A program made the position numbers and the translations under genes. A DNA stretch of 64,000 nt. Origin: Streptomyces sp. NRRL F-5126. GTDB taxonomy: Bacteria > Actinomycetota > Actinomycetes > Streptomycetales > Streptomycetaceae. Every line of letters begins with the position of its first letter. Positions within the stretch are counted from its first letter, which is position 1. Positions 49,168 to 57,997 of the stretch are shown here, piece by piece. Where the stretch lies: positions 372,001 to 436,000 of the forward strand of contig NZ_JOFZ01000004.1 of assembly GCF_000721265.1 (NCBI RefSeq), given 5' to 3'. The notes under the pieces are model-generated. The model saw nothing but the letters and a program-made list of their open reading frames with translations. It ran no database searches and had not been told where the DNA came from.

Positions 49168-50592
49168 ATGAACGAATCACTCCCCACCGCACCTGCCCGC
49201 CTGCCGCGGCTGGGCGAACTCCCCCCGTTCGTGGAGCTGATGAGTGCGGGCTGGGCGGACGCCGACCGCACGCCCCGCCTGGTGCCCGGCGCCGTGGCAG
49301 CGGCCGCCGCCCACCGGGAGCTGCTCAGCGCGCTCCACCCGGGCAGGGCACTCGTGGTGGGATCGGGCACCGCCCCGGTCCGCAGCAACGACACGTACTA
49401 CGACTTCCGGCCGGACAGCGACTTCCTGTGGCTGACCGGCGTGCCCGTGGAGCGCGCGGTCCTGGTGCTCACCCCGGCGGGCGCCGGCCACGACGCCGTG
49501 CTGTACCTGCCGGAGCCCGCACGCCCCGGCGGCCACGCGTTCTTCACCGACGCGGCGCGCGGCGAACTGTGGGCAGGACCCGTGCCCGGCGCCGCCGACT
49601 GGCGGGAGGCGCTCGGCATCGACGTGCGCGACACGGACGGACTCGGCGCCGCACTCGGCCGGCTCCGCGACCCGCTCGTCGCCGGGAGGCCCGACCGGGA
49701 CACGCTCGCCGCACACGGCCTCGCACCGTCGGGCGAGCTCGCCCGTACGCTCGCCGACCTGCGGATGATCAAGGACGACTGGGAGATCGAGCGGCTGCGC
49801 GAGGCCGTAGACCGTACCGTCGAGGGGTTCGCGGCCGTCACCGCCGAGATACCCACCGCCGTGCGGGGCGGCGGCGAACGCTGGCTGCAGGGCACCTTCG
49901 ACCGCCATGCGCGCACCGTCGGCAACGGCCCGGGCTACGCCACCATCGTCGGCAGCGGCAAGCACGCGCCCACCCTCCACTGGGTGCGCTGCGACGGCCC
50001 GGTGGCCGAGGACGACCTCCTCCTGCTCGACATGGGCGTGGAGACGCGCAGCCACTACACAGCCGACGTCACCCGGACCTTCCCCGCCGGGGGCACCTTC
50101 ACGCCGGTCCAGCGCCAGGTGCACGACCTCGTGGAGCGAGCGCACCGCGCGGGCCTCGCCGCCGTGGGCCCCGGCCGCCCCTTCACCGACTTCCACCACG
50201 CCTCGATGGAGGTGATCGCGCGCGGTCTTGACGACTGGGGGCTGCTCCCGGTCTCCGTCGACGAGGCGCTCGGCGACCGGGGCCAGCACCACCGCCGCTA
50301 CCTCATCTGCGGCATCGGCCACCACCTCGGCCTCGATGTCCACGACTGCGCACGCTCCACCTACGAGGCCTACCACGGCAGGACGATGGCGCCCGGCATG
50401 GTCCTGACCGTCGAGCCCGGCCTCTACTTCCACGCCCACGACCTCACCGTCCCGCCGGAGTTGCGCGGAATCGGGGTGCGCATCGAGGACGACGTCCTCG
50501 TCACCGCCGACGGCTCGGACGTCCTGTCCGGCGCGCTGCCGCTCGACGCGCACGGCCTGGAGCGCTGGATGCGGGCCCCCCAGTCCCCCTAG
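49168..50592 (+). CDS. M24B Xaa-Pro aminopeptidase (aminopeptidase P family)
   Basis: A 474-residue metallopeptidase. The N-terminal AMP_N domain (LVPGAVAAAAAHRELLSALHPGRALVVGSG, YYDFRPDSDFLWLTGVPVERAVLVL) is followed by the pita-bread domain with all five dinuclear metal ligands: LLLLDMGVE and YTADVTRTFP (two Asp), CGIGHHLGLDVHD (His), LTVEPGLYF and VRIEDDVLV (two Glu). It removes an N-terminal residue preceding proline from peptides in the cytoplasm. AAGGGCGG precedes ATG 49168. It opens an operon with an oligopeptide importer and further peptidases. Confidence 0.92.
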   Translation: MNESLPTAPARLPRLGELPPFVELMSAGWADADRTPRLVPGAVAAAAAHRELLSALHPGRALVVGSGTAPVRSNDTYYDFRPDSDFLWLTGVPVERAVLVLTPAGAGHDAVLYLPEPARPGGHAFFTDAARGELWAGPVPGAADWREALGIDVRDTDGLGAALGRLRDPLVAGRPDRDTLAAHGLAPSGELARTLADLRMIKDDWEIERLREAVDRTVEGFAAVTAEIPTAVRGGGERWLQGTFDRHARTVGNGPGYATIVGSGKHAPTLHWVRCDGPVAEDDLLLLDMGVETRSHYTADVTRTFPAGGTFTPVQRQVHDLVERAHRAGLAAVGPGRPFTDFHHASMEVIARGLDDWGLLPVSVDEALGDRGQHHRRYLICGIGHHLGLDVHDCARSTYEAYHGRTMAPGMVLTVEPGLYFHAHDLTVPPELRGIGVRIEDDVLVTADGSDVLSGALPLDAHGLERWMRAPQSP

Positions 50593-50701
50593 CCGTTCTC
50601 AGGCCCAAGCGCCGCACGTCCCAAGCGCCGCACGTCCCCCTGTGCCCGCTGCCCCTCCGCCGCACCGTCCCCTCCGCCCACGCGCAACCCATCGAGGACC
50701 C

Positions 50702-52246
50702 ATGCGCCCACGTACTCTCGCCGCCGGAGCCGTCGCGGCCGCGGCGGCACTCCTGCTGACCGCATGCTCCACACCCGGCGGCGGCGCCGTCGCAGGCGCC
50801 GGCTCCGACACGCTCGTCGTCTCCACACCCACCGAGCCCGACAGCCTCGACCCGACGTTCGCCGACACCTTCGCCGCGAGAATGGTGTTCACCAGCTTCT
50901 GCGAGAAACTCTACGACGTCGACTCCCACCTCAAGATCGTGCCGCAACTCGCCGCCGGCATGCCGAAGATGTCCGACGGCGGCAGGACGATGGACATCCC
51001 GTTGCGCAAGGGCATCAGGTTCAACGACGGCACACCGCTGAACGCGGCCGCCGTCAGGACCACACTCGTCCGCGACCTGACGATGAAGGCCTCCGCCCGC
51101 GCCGGCGAGCTGAACGCGGTCTCCCGGGTCGAGGTGAAGGACCCGTACACCGTGCGGCTCGTGCTCAAACACCCCTCGGCCCCGCTGCTCTCCCAACTCG
51201 CCGACCGATCCGGACTCGTGATGTCGCCCACGGCGCTGAAGAAACTCGGCGCCAAGTTCGGCACGGCTCCGGTGTGCGTGGGCCCCTTCTCCTTCAAGAG
51301 CCGCGTCTCGGGCAACGAGATCTCCTTCGCCAAGTCGCCCTACTACTACGATCGCGCCAAGGTGCGTCTTCGCGGCATCGTCTACCGGTTCATCAACAAC
51401 TCCAGCGTGGCCACCGCGAACCTGGAGTCGGGCGACGTCCAGGCCGCCGAGCACCTCGACGCGAGCGACGCCCTCAACCTGGAGAACGAGGGCCGCGAGA
51501 AGGTGCTGCACTCCGACACCATCGCCTACCAGTCGATCTCCATCAACGTGCGCAAGAATGCGAAGACCGCGCTCAGCCACTCCTCCGACCTGCGCAAGGC
51601 CTTCGAGATGAGCATCAACAGAAAGGCGCTCAACCAGGCGGTGTGGAACGGGCAGATGGTCCCGGACTGCGGCCCCCTGCCGGTGCAGAGCCCCCTGCGC
51701 ACCGCCCCCCACTGCACCCCCTTCGACCCGGGGGCCGCGCGCGCCCTGGTCAGGAAGTCCGGTGTGAAGACCCCCGTCCCCGTCCAGCTGATGGTGCCCA
51801 CGGGAGCCGCCAGCCAGCGCGAGGCGCAGGTCATCCAGTCCATGGCCGAGGACGTCGGCTTCAAGGTCAACGTGCGCCCGATCGACCTCGTCTCCGGGCT
51901 CGACCTCGCGCGCAAGGGCCAGTTCGACACGTTCCTCGAAGGGTGGTCGGGACGCGTCGACCCCGACGGCGACACCAACGACATCATCACCACGGGCGGT
52001 TCGAACAACTTCTCCGGAGCGGCCGACAAGACCGTCGACCGGCTGATCGCCCAGGCCGCGCAGACGAACGACAGCAGGAAGCGGGCCGAGCTCTACGCCG
52101 CCGCGGTACGCCGGGTGGGCCAGAACCGGTCCCTGCTCTACCTCTACCACGACCGCTGGTTCGTCGGCACCAGCGACGAACTGCACGGCGTCGTCTACCC
52201 GCCGGACGGTATCCCCCGGTTCAAGACCGCCTACCTGTCCCGCTGA
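50702..52246 (+). CDS. Peptide ABC transporter substrate-binding lipoprotein
   Basis: A 514-residue SBP_bac_5 lipoprotein with lipobox LLLTAC (Cys22). The domain starts DTLVVSTPTEPDSLDPTFADTFAARMVF and has GIRFNDGTPLNAAAVRTTL, the hinge region VGPFSFKSRVSGNEISFAKSPYYYDRA and a C-terminus LYHDRWFVGTSDELHGVVYPPDGIPRF. It delivers peptides to the permeases encoded next. It is 109 bases after the peptidase gene with no terminator visible, so probably in the same transcript. Confidence 0.92.
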   Translation: MRPRTLAAGAVAAAAALLLTACSTPGGGAVAGAGSDTLVVSTPTEPDSLDPTFADTFAARMVFTSFCEKLYDVDSHLKIVPQLAAGMPKMSDGGRTMDIPLRKGIRFNDGTPLNAAAVRTTLVRDLTMKASARAGELNAVSRVEVKDPYTVRLVLKHPSAPLLSQLADRSGLVMSPTALKKLGAKFGTAPVCVGPFSFKSRVSGNEISFAKSPYYYDRAKVRLRGIVYRFINNSSVATANLESGDVQAAEHLDASDALNLENEGREKVLHSDTIAYQSISINVRKNAKTALSHSSDLRKAFEMSINRKALNQAVWNGQMVPDCGPLPVQSPLRTAPHCTPFDPGAARALVRKSGVKTPVPVQLMVPTGAASQREAQVIQSMAEDVGFKVNVRPIDLVSGLDLARKGQFDTFLEGWSGRVDPDGDTNDIITTGGSNNFSGAADKTVDRLIAQAAQTNDSRKRAELYAAAVRRVGQNRSLLYLYHDRWFVGTSDELHGVVYPPDGIPRFKTAYLSR

Positions 52247-52279
52247 CCTGCCTCCATCCCAGGAAGATCCGCATGTCTC

Positions 52280-53233
52280 ATGATTGAGTTCATACTCCGT
52301 CGCACAGGCGCCGCCGTGATCACGCTCTTCCTCGCCAGCATCGCGGTGTTCCTCGGGGTGCGTGCCCTGCCGGGCGACCCGGCCACCGTGCTCGCGGGGG
52401 AGAGCCCCACACCACAGGTGGTCGCCGCGATCCGCAAGCAGTTCGGGCTCGACCAGCCGCTGCCGGTCCAGTACCTCCACTACATGGGGCAGGCGCTGCA
52501 GGGCAACCTCGGCTCCTCCACCCAGGACAAGGCGCCCGTCACCCAGGTGCTCGGCGAACGCCTCCCCGTCACGCTCGAACTCACCTTCCTCGCCATCCTC
52601 GTCGGCGTCCTCGTCGGTGTGCTCGCCGGCATCGTCTCCGCGGTGCGCAGGGGCACGGCACTCGACTACGCGGCCAACGGATTCGGCCTGTTCGGACTGT
52701 CCGTACCCCACTTCTGGCTCGGACTGCTCGGCATCGTCGTGTTCTCCGTGCACTGGCACATCCTGCCCGCCTCCGGCTTCGTCGGGCTCGCGGACGATCC
52801 CGTCGGCAACCTCGAACGCATGGTGATGCCCGTCCTCGTGCTCGGCCTCGGCCTCGCCGCCGTCGTGATGCGGCAGACCCGCTCGTCCCTGCTCAGCCAG
52901 CTCGGGGCCGACTACGTGCGCACCGCACGGTCCAAGGGGCTCTCGCGCGGCCAGCAGATCAGGCACGCGCTGCGCAACAGCCTCACCACCGTCACCACCG
53001 TCGTCGGCCTCCAACTCGCCGGGCTCATCAGCGGCGCCGTCATCACCGAGCAGATCTTCGTCATCCCCGGCTTCGGCAAGCTCATCGTCGACGGGGTCTC
53101 CTCACGCAACTACCCCGTCATCCAGGGCGCCGTCCTGGTCACCGTCGCCGGCTACGTGGTCATCAACCTCCTCGTGGACGTCGCGTACGCCTACCTCGAT
53201 CCACGCCTGCGCATGGCTGGAGGCACGCAGTGA
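52280..53233 (+). CDS. Peptide ABC permease, DppB type
   Basis: A 317-residue permease with the DppB N-terminus (MIEFILRRTGAAVITLFLASIAVFLGVRALPGDPATVLAG) and EAA loop (DYVRTARSKGLSRGQQIRHALRNSLTTVTTVVGLQLAGLISGAVITEQIFVIPGFG). It ends YLDPRLRMAGGTQ. ATG 52280 follows the binding-protein stop by 33 bases with AGGAAGATCC as ribosome site, and its stop overlaps the next GTG. Confidence 0.93.
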   Translation: MIEFILRRTGAAVITLFLASIAVFLGVRALPGDPATVLAGESPTPQVVAAIRKQFGLDQPLPVQYLHYMGQALQGNLGSSTQDKAPVTQVLGERLPVTLELTFLAILVGVLVGVLAGIVSAVRRGTALDYAANGFGLFGLSVPHFWLGLLGIVVFSVHWHILPASGFVGLADDPVGNLERMVMPVLVLGLGLAAVVMRQTRSSLLSQLGADYVRTARSKGLSRGQQIRHALRNSLTTVTTVVGLQLAGLISGAVITEQIFVIPGFGKLIVDGVSSRNYPVIQGAVLVTVAGYVVINLLVDVAYAYLDPRLRMAGGTQ

Positions 53234-54135
53234 ACGAAACAGCCGTCGACGAGACGGGCCTCACCGCCGACCCGGCCGCGGGTGCCGAGGCGGCAGCCCC
53301 GAACACCGGATGGCGGCGCAGCCTGCACAGGCTGCTGGGCCGCAGGATGGCCGTCATCGGCGCGGTCATGGTCGTCGTCTTCCTCGGCGTCGCGCTCATC
53401 GGGCCGTTCGTCGCGGGCAGTTCGACCAGGCTCGGCCTGACGGACATCCTCGCGGGGCCGTCGGGCGCGCACTGGCTCGGCACCGACGACCTCGGCCGAG
53501 ACGTGGTCGCCCGCATCTGCAACGGCGCGCGCGTGTCGCTGCTCGCCGGCGTGGTGTCCTCCGCGCTCGCCATGGCCGTGGGGGTGCCGCTCGGCCTCGC
53601 CGCCGGCTACTTCAGGGGCTGGACCGACTCCGTGCTCATGCGGATCAACGACGTCGTCCTGTCGTTCCCGTACCTGATCTTCGCCGTGGGAATGGCGGCC
53701 ATACTGGGCCCGTCCCTGCACAACGTGATCATCGCGCTCGCGGTCGCCGAGGTCCCGTCCGTCATCCGCGTCGTCCGCGGCGAGACGCTTGTGCTCAGGC
53801 AGCAGGACTTCGTCCAGGCAGCCGTCGCGGACGGCACGCGCGACCTGGCGATCATGTGGCGGTCCATCCTGCCGAACATGACGAACACACTGATCGTGAA
53901 GGCCACCGTGGCCATCCCCGCCGGAATACTCGGCGAGGCGGCGCTCAGCTTCCTCGGCCTCGGCGTCCAGCCGCCCCAGGCCTCCTGGGGCGTCATGCTG
54001 ACGAGCGCCCAGCAGTTCCTCGCGCAGGACCCGCTGCTCGCCGTCTTCCCGGGCGTCGCCATCGCCCTCACCACGCTCGGCTTCAACCTCCTCGGTGACG
54101 GCCTGCGCGACGTGCTCGACCCCAGGGAGCTGTGA
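53230..54135 (+). CDS. Peptide ABC permease, DppC type
   Basis: A 301-residue permease. A 35-residue acidic N-terminal tail precedes the first helix (RRSLHRLLGRRMAVIGAVMVVVFLGVALIGPFV). HWLGTDDLGRDVVARICNGARVSLLAGVVSS and the EAA loop LVLRQQDFVQAAVADGTRDLAIMWRSILPNMTNTLIVKATV are characteristic. GTG 53230 overlaps the previous stop (GTGA). Confidence 0.93.
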   Translation: MNETAVDETGLTADPAAGAEAAAPNTGWRRSLHRLLGRRMAVIGAVMVVVFLGVALIGPFVAGSSTRLGLTDILAGPSGAHWLGTDDLGRDVVARICNGARVSLLAGVVSSALAMAVGVPLGLAAGYFRGWTDSVLMRINDVVLSFPYLIFAVGMAAILGPSLHNVIIALAVAEVPSVIRVVRGETLVLRQQDFVQAAVADGTRDLAIMWRSILPNMTNTLIVKATVAIPAGILGEAALSFLGLGVQPPQASWGVMLTSAQQFLAQDPLLAVFPGVAIALTTLGFNLLGDGLRDVLDPREL

Positions 54136-55118
54136 TGCCACTCCTCGAAGTGACGGACCTGCGGGTCCAGTACCGGACGGAGGACGGCCCCGTCCACGCC
54201 ACGAAGGACGTGTCCTTCTCACTGGAGCGCGGCGAGATACTCGCGCTCGTCGGAGAGTCGGGATGCGGGAAGACCGCCACGGCCATGGCCGTGCCGCGGC
54301 TGCTCGACGGCGGCAACGCGACGATCGGCGGCAGGGTCGTCCTCGACGGCACCGACCTGACGCGGCTGCCGGAGAAGCGCATGCAGGACATCAGGGGCAA
54401 GGACATCTCCGTCGTCTTCCAGGAGCCCATGACATCCCTCAACCCCGCCTACACCATCGGCAAGCAGATCGGCGAGGTCATCAGGCGCCACACCGACATG
54501 AACCGCGCGCAGGTGCGCGAACGCGTCGTGGAGCTGCTGGAACTCGTCGGCATGCCCGACGCCCGGCGGCGGCTCGGCGCCTACCCGCACGAGCTCTCCG
54601 GCGGCATGCGGCAGCGCGTGATGATCGCCACCGCCGTCGCCTGCGACCCCAAGGTCCTCATCGCCGACGAGCCGACCACCGCGCTCGACGTGACCATCCA
54701 GGCCGCCGTGCTCGACATCATCCGCAGGCTGCGCGAGGAACTCGGCACGGCCGTCATCCTCATCACCCACGACCTCGGTGTCGTCGCGGAGGTCGCCGAC
54801 CACGTCGTCGTGATGTACTCGGGGCGCCACGTCGAGCACGCGCCCACCGCGGCCCTCTTCGACAAGCCGCAACACCCCTACACGCTCGGCCTGATGGACG
54901 CACTGCCCGCACGCGCCGCGCGCCGCGGCGGCCGACGCCGGCTCACCGAGATCCCCGGCATGGTGCCGCCGCCCACCACCGACCCCGACGCCTGCCAGTT
55001 CGCGCCGCGCTGCGCGCGCGCCGACGCGGGATGCACGGCGAGGCGGCCCGCACTGAGCCGGGTCGACGACGGCCACCTGGTCGCCTGCTACCACCCGGGC
55101 CCTGGAGGGACCGCATGA
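54135..55118 (+). CDS. Peptide ABC ATPase, DppD type
   Basis: A 327-residue ATPase with Walker [10 protein letters not shown]-loop [19 protein letters not shown], signature LSGGMRQRV, Walker [12 protein letters not shown] and the C-terminal Cys motif ([14 protein letters not shown]) of oligopeptide transporters. ATG 54135 shares one base with the preceding stop; a GTG three bases earlier is an equally possible start. Its end overlaps the DppF-type gene by four bases. Confidence 0.93.
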   Translation: MPLLEVTDLRVQYRTEDGPVHATKDVSFSLERGEILALVGESGCGKTATAMAVPRLLDGGNATIGGRVVLDGTDLTRLPEKRMQDIRGKDISVVFQEPMTSLNPAYTIGKQIGEVIRRHTDMNRAQVRERVVELLELVGMPDARRRLGAYPHELSGGMRQRVMIATAVACDPKVLIADEPTTALDVTIQAAVLDIIRRLREELGTAVILITHDLGVVAEVADHVVVMYSGRHVEHAPTAALFDKPQHPYTLGLMDALPARAARRGGRRRLTEIPGMVPPPTTDPDACQFAPRCARADAGCTARRPALSRVDDGHLVACYHPGPGGTA

Positions 55119-56212
55119 ACGACACACCAGAGCGCACAGGCGCCGCGGCACAGCCACCCGGCCCCGGCGCACCCGCGGCCGACGCCCCGGTACTCGACGT
55201 GCGCGGGCTGGTCAAGCACTACTCCGGCAGATCGCGTGCCGCCCGCAGGAACGGCCCGATCCGCGCCGTCGACGGCGTCGACCTGCGCATCGGCAGGGGA
55301 GAGGTGCTCGGCCTCGTCGGCGAGTCGGGCAGCGGCAAGTCCACCGTCGGCAAGTGCGTCGCACGCCTCACCGAACCCACCGAGGGCCGCATCGAACTGC
55401 TCGGCCGCGACATCTCCACCATCAACCGCCGCGCGATGCGGTCCCTGCGGCGCGACGTCCATGTCGTCTTCCAGGACGCCTACTCCTCGCTCGACCCCCG
55501 GATGAAGATCGGCGACATCGTGGGCGGGCCGCTGCGCCAGCACGGCGAGGGCGACACGGCGCAGCGCCGCCGCAGGGCCCTCGACATGCTCGAACGCGTG
55601 GGCTTCCGTGCCCGGATGGCCACGCGCTTCCCGCACGAGCTCTCCGGCGGCCAGCGCCAGCGCGTCGCGCTCGCCCGCGCACTCGTCATGGCGCCACGGC
55701 TCGTCGTCGCCGACGAACCGGTCTCCGCGCTCGACGTGTCCGTCCAGGCGTCCATCCTCAACCTGCTCCTCGACCTGCAGTCCGACATGGGCTTCTCCTG
55801 CCTGTTCATCACCCACGACCTGTCCGTCGTCGAGTTCATCAGCGATCGCATCGCCGTCATGTACCTCGGCAGGATCGTCGAGACGGCGACCCGCGAAGAG
55901 CTCTTCGCGCACCCCCAGCACCCCTACACGCAGGCGCTGCTGTCCGCGGCGCCCGTACCCGACCCGCACACCACCAGGGCAGCCGGACGTGTCGTCCTGC
56001 GAGGCGACCTGCCCAGCCAGTCCACCCGCATTCCCGGCTGCCCCTTCCACCCCCGCTGCCCCGTCGCCGTGGACCGCTGCCGCACCGAGGTGCCCCCGCT
56101 CGCCGGTGTCACCCGCGCCGACCACCCCGTCTCCTGCCACCTCGTGGACCCGGCGACCGGCGGACCCGACATCACCCAGGGAAGGAACGGCGTTGTTCAC
56201 CACACGTCCTGA
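55115..56212 (+). CDS. Peptide ABC ATPase, DppF type
   Basis: A 365-residue ATPase: a 26-residue Pro/Ala-rich start, Walker A GESGSGKST, Q-loop VVFQDAYSSLDPRMKIGDIV, signature LSGGQRQRV, Walker B LVVADEPVSALD and the C-terminal Cys segment CPFHPRCPVAVDRC. It works with the DppD-type partner. ATG 55115 overlaps the previous stop, and its last 20 bases overlap the gamma-glutamyltransferase-like gene. Confidence 0.92.
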   Translation: MNDTPERTGAAAQPPGPGAPAADAPVLDVRGLVKHYSGRSRAARRNGPIRAVDGVDLRIGRGEVLGLVGESGSGKSTVGKCVARLTEPTEGRIELLGRDISTINRRAMRSLRRDVHVVFQDAYSSLDPRMKIGDIVGGPLRQHGEGDTAQRRRRALDMLERVGFRARMATRFPHELSGGQRQRVALARALVMAPRLVVADEPVSALDVSVQASILNLLLDLQSDMGFSCLFITHDLSVVEFISDRIAVMYLGRIVETATREELFAHPQHPYTQALLSAAPVPDPHTTRAAGRVVLRGDLPSQSTRIPGCPFHPRCPVAVDRCRTEVPPLAGVTRADHPVSCHLVDPATGGPDITQGRNGVVHHTS

Positions 56213-57989
56213 ACTCGTCGGCGACTTCGGCATGGTCGCCTCCACCCACTGGCTCGCCTCCGCCACCGGCATGAGCGTGCTGGAGCGCGGCGGCAACGCC
56301 GCCGACGCCGCCGTCGCCGCGGGTTTCGTCCTCCAGGTCGTGGAGCCGCACCTCAACGGCCCCGGCGGCGACGTGCCGATCCTGCTGTGGGACCCGAAGG
56401 ACGAGAAGGTCTCCGTGGTCTGCGGGCAGGGCGTCGCGCCCGCCGCCGCGACCGGCGAGGCCCTGAGCGCCCTCGGGCTCGACGTCGTGCCGGGCACCGG
56501 CTTCCTGCCCAACGTCGTGCCCGGCTCCTTCGGCGCCTGGCTGCTCCTGCTGGAGCGCTGGGGCACCTGGTCCGTGGCGGACGTACTCGCGCCCGCCATC
56601 CGCTACGCGGACAAGGGCCACCCGCTGCTCGGGCGGGTCTCCTCGGCACTGGAGACCGTGGCGGACATGTTCCGCACCCACTGGCCCACCTCGGCCGCCA
56701 CCTGGCTGCCCGGCGGCACGGTGCCGCGCGCCGGCAGCCGCTTCACCAACCCCGTGCTCGCCGCCACCTACCGGCGCGTCGTGGACGAGTCCGAGGCCGC
56801 GGGCGGCAGCCGCGAGCACCGCATCAGGGCCGCGCGCGACGCCTGGTACCGCGGCTTCGTCGCCGAGGCGATCGGCGCGTACTGCCGGACCACTGAGGTG
56901 ATGGACACCTCCGGCACCCCGCACCGCGGCCTGCTGACCGCGGACGACCTCGCCGCGTGGCACCCCACCGTCGAGGACCCCGTCACCTTCGACTACCACG
57001 GCCACACCGTCTGCAAGACGGGACCGTGGGGCCAGGGGCCCGTCTTCCTCCAGCAACTCGCCCTGCTCGACGGGTACGACCTGACCGCCATGGGCGCCGG
57101 CTCGGCCGACTGGGTGCACACCGTCGTGGAGGCCGGGAAACTCGCCTTCGCCGACCGCGAGGCCTGGTACGGAGACCCGCGCTTCACCGACGTCCCCGTC
57201 ACCGCGCTGCTCAGCCCCGGCTACAACGAGGAGCGCGCGAAGCTCATCGGCGACGGTGCGTCCCTCGAACTGCGGCCAGGAGCCCCCGACGGCCGCGCGC
57301 CACGGCTGCCGCACTACCCGGGCGCCCAGGACGGCGCCGGCGCCGGCACCGCGCGCGGGGCCGCCGCCGGCGCGGGGGAGCCCACCGTCGACGCGTCGGG
57401 CGAGGTGCGCGGCGACACCTGCCACCTCGACGTCGCCGACAGCAGCGGCATGATGATCTCCGCGACGCCGAGCGGCGGCTGGCTGCAGTCCTCGCCCACC
57501 GTGCCGGGGCTCGGCTTCTGCCTCTCCACCCGCGGCCAGATGTTCTGGGTCGAGCAGGGGCTGGCGAACTCGCTGCGTCCCGGCGCGCGCCCCCGTACGA
57601 CGCTCACACCGTCCTTCGCCCTCAAGGACGGCAGGCCCTGGCTGGCGTTCGGCACGCCGGGCGGCGACTTCCAGGACCAGTGGACGCTGCACTTCTTCCT
57701 CAACGTCGTGCACGGCGGCATGAACCTCCAGGAGGCCATCGACTTCCCGGAGTTCCACACCACCCACATGCCCAACTCGTTCTACCCGCGCGACGCCCAC
57801 CCGGGACACGTCCTGCTGGAGGACCGCCACGACCCGGAGGCGGTCGCCGAGCTGCGCAGGCGAGGACATATCGTGACGACCGGGGACGGCTGGTCCCTGG
57901 GCCATGTCAGCGCCGTCGCGCGCGAGGACGGCTGGCTGAGGGCCGCGGCCAACCCCCGCGGCATGCAGGGCTACGCGGTAGGAAGGTAG
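56193..57989 (+). CDS. Gamma-glutamyltransferase-like Ntn hydrolase
   Basis: A 598-residue protein of the GGT family. The large-subunit blocks are MVASTHWLASATGMSVLERGGNAADAAVAAGFVLQVVEPHLNGPGGD and PNVVPGSFGAWLLLLERWGTWSVADVLAPAIRYA. The autoprocessing Thr is Thr409 in GDTCHLDVADSSGMMISATPSGGW. A 48-residue Ala/Gly-rich linker precedes it. No signal peptide is present, so unlike classical GGT it should be cytoplasmic and act on imported gamma-glutamyl or acyl peptides. The start is TTG 56193 after GGAAGGAAC, overlapping the ATPase gene by 20 bases, so coupling to the importer is tight. Confidence 0.88.
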   Translation: MFTTRPELVGDFGMVASTHWLASATGMSVLERGGNAADAAVAAGFVLQVVEPHLNGPGGDVPILLWDPKDEKVSVVCGQGVAPAAATGEALSALGLDVVPGTGFLPNVVPGSFGAWLLLLERWGTWSVADVLAPAIRYADKGHPLLGRVSSALETVADMFRTHWPTSAATWLPGGTVPRAGSRFTNPVLAATYRRVVDESEAAGGSREHRIRAARDAWYRGFVAEAIGAYCRTTEVMDTSGTPHRGLLTADDLAAWHPTVEDPVTFDYHGHTVCKTGPWGQGPVFLQQLALLDGYDLTAMGAGSADWVHTVVEAGKLAFADREAWYGDPRFTDVPVTALLSPGYNEERAKLIGDGASLELRPGAPDGRAPRLPHYPGAQDGAGAGTARGAAAGAGEPTVDASGEVRGDTCHLDVADSSGMMISATPSGGWLQSSPTVPGLGFCLSTRGQMFWVEQGLANSLRPGARPRTTLTPSFALKDGRPWLAFGTPGGDFQDQWTLHFFLNVVHGGMNLQEAIDFPEFHTTHMPNSFYPRDAHPGHVLLEDRHDPEAVAELRRRGHIVTTGDGWSLGHVSAVAREDGWLRAAANPRGMQGYAVGR

Positions 57990-57997
57990 AAGAGCAG

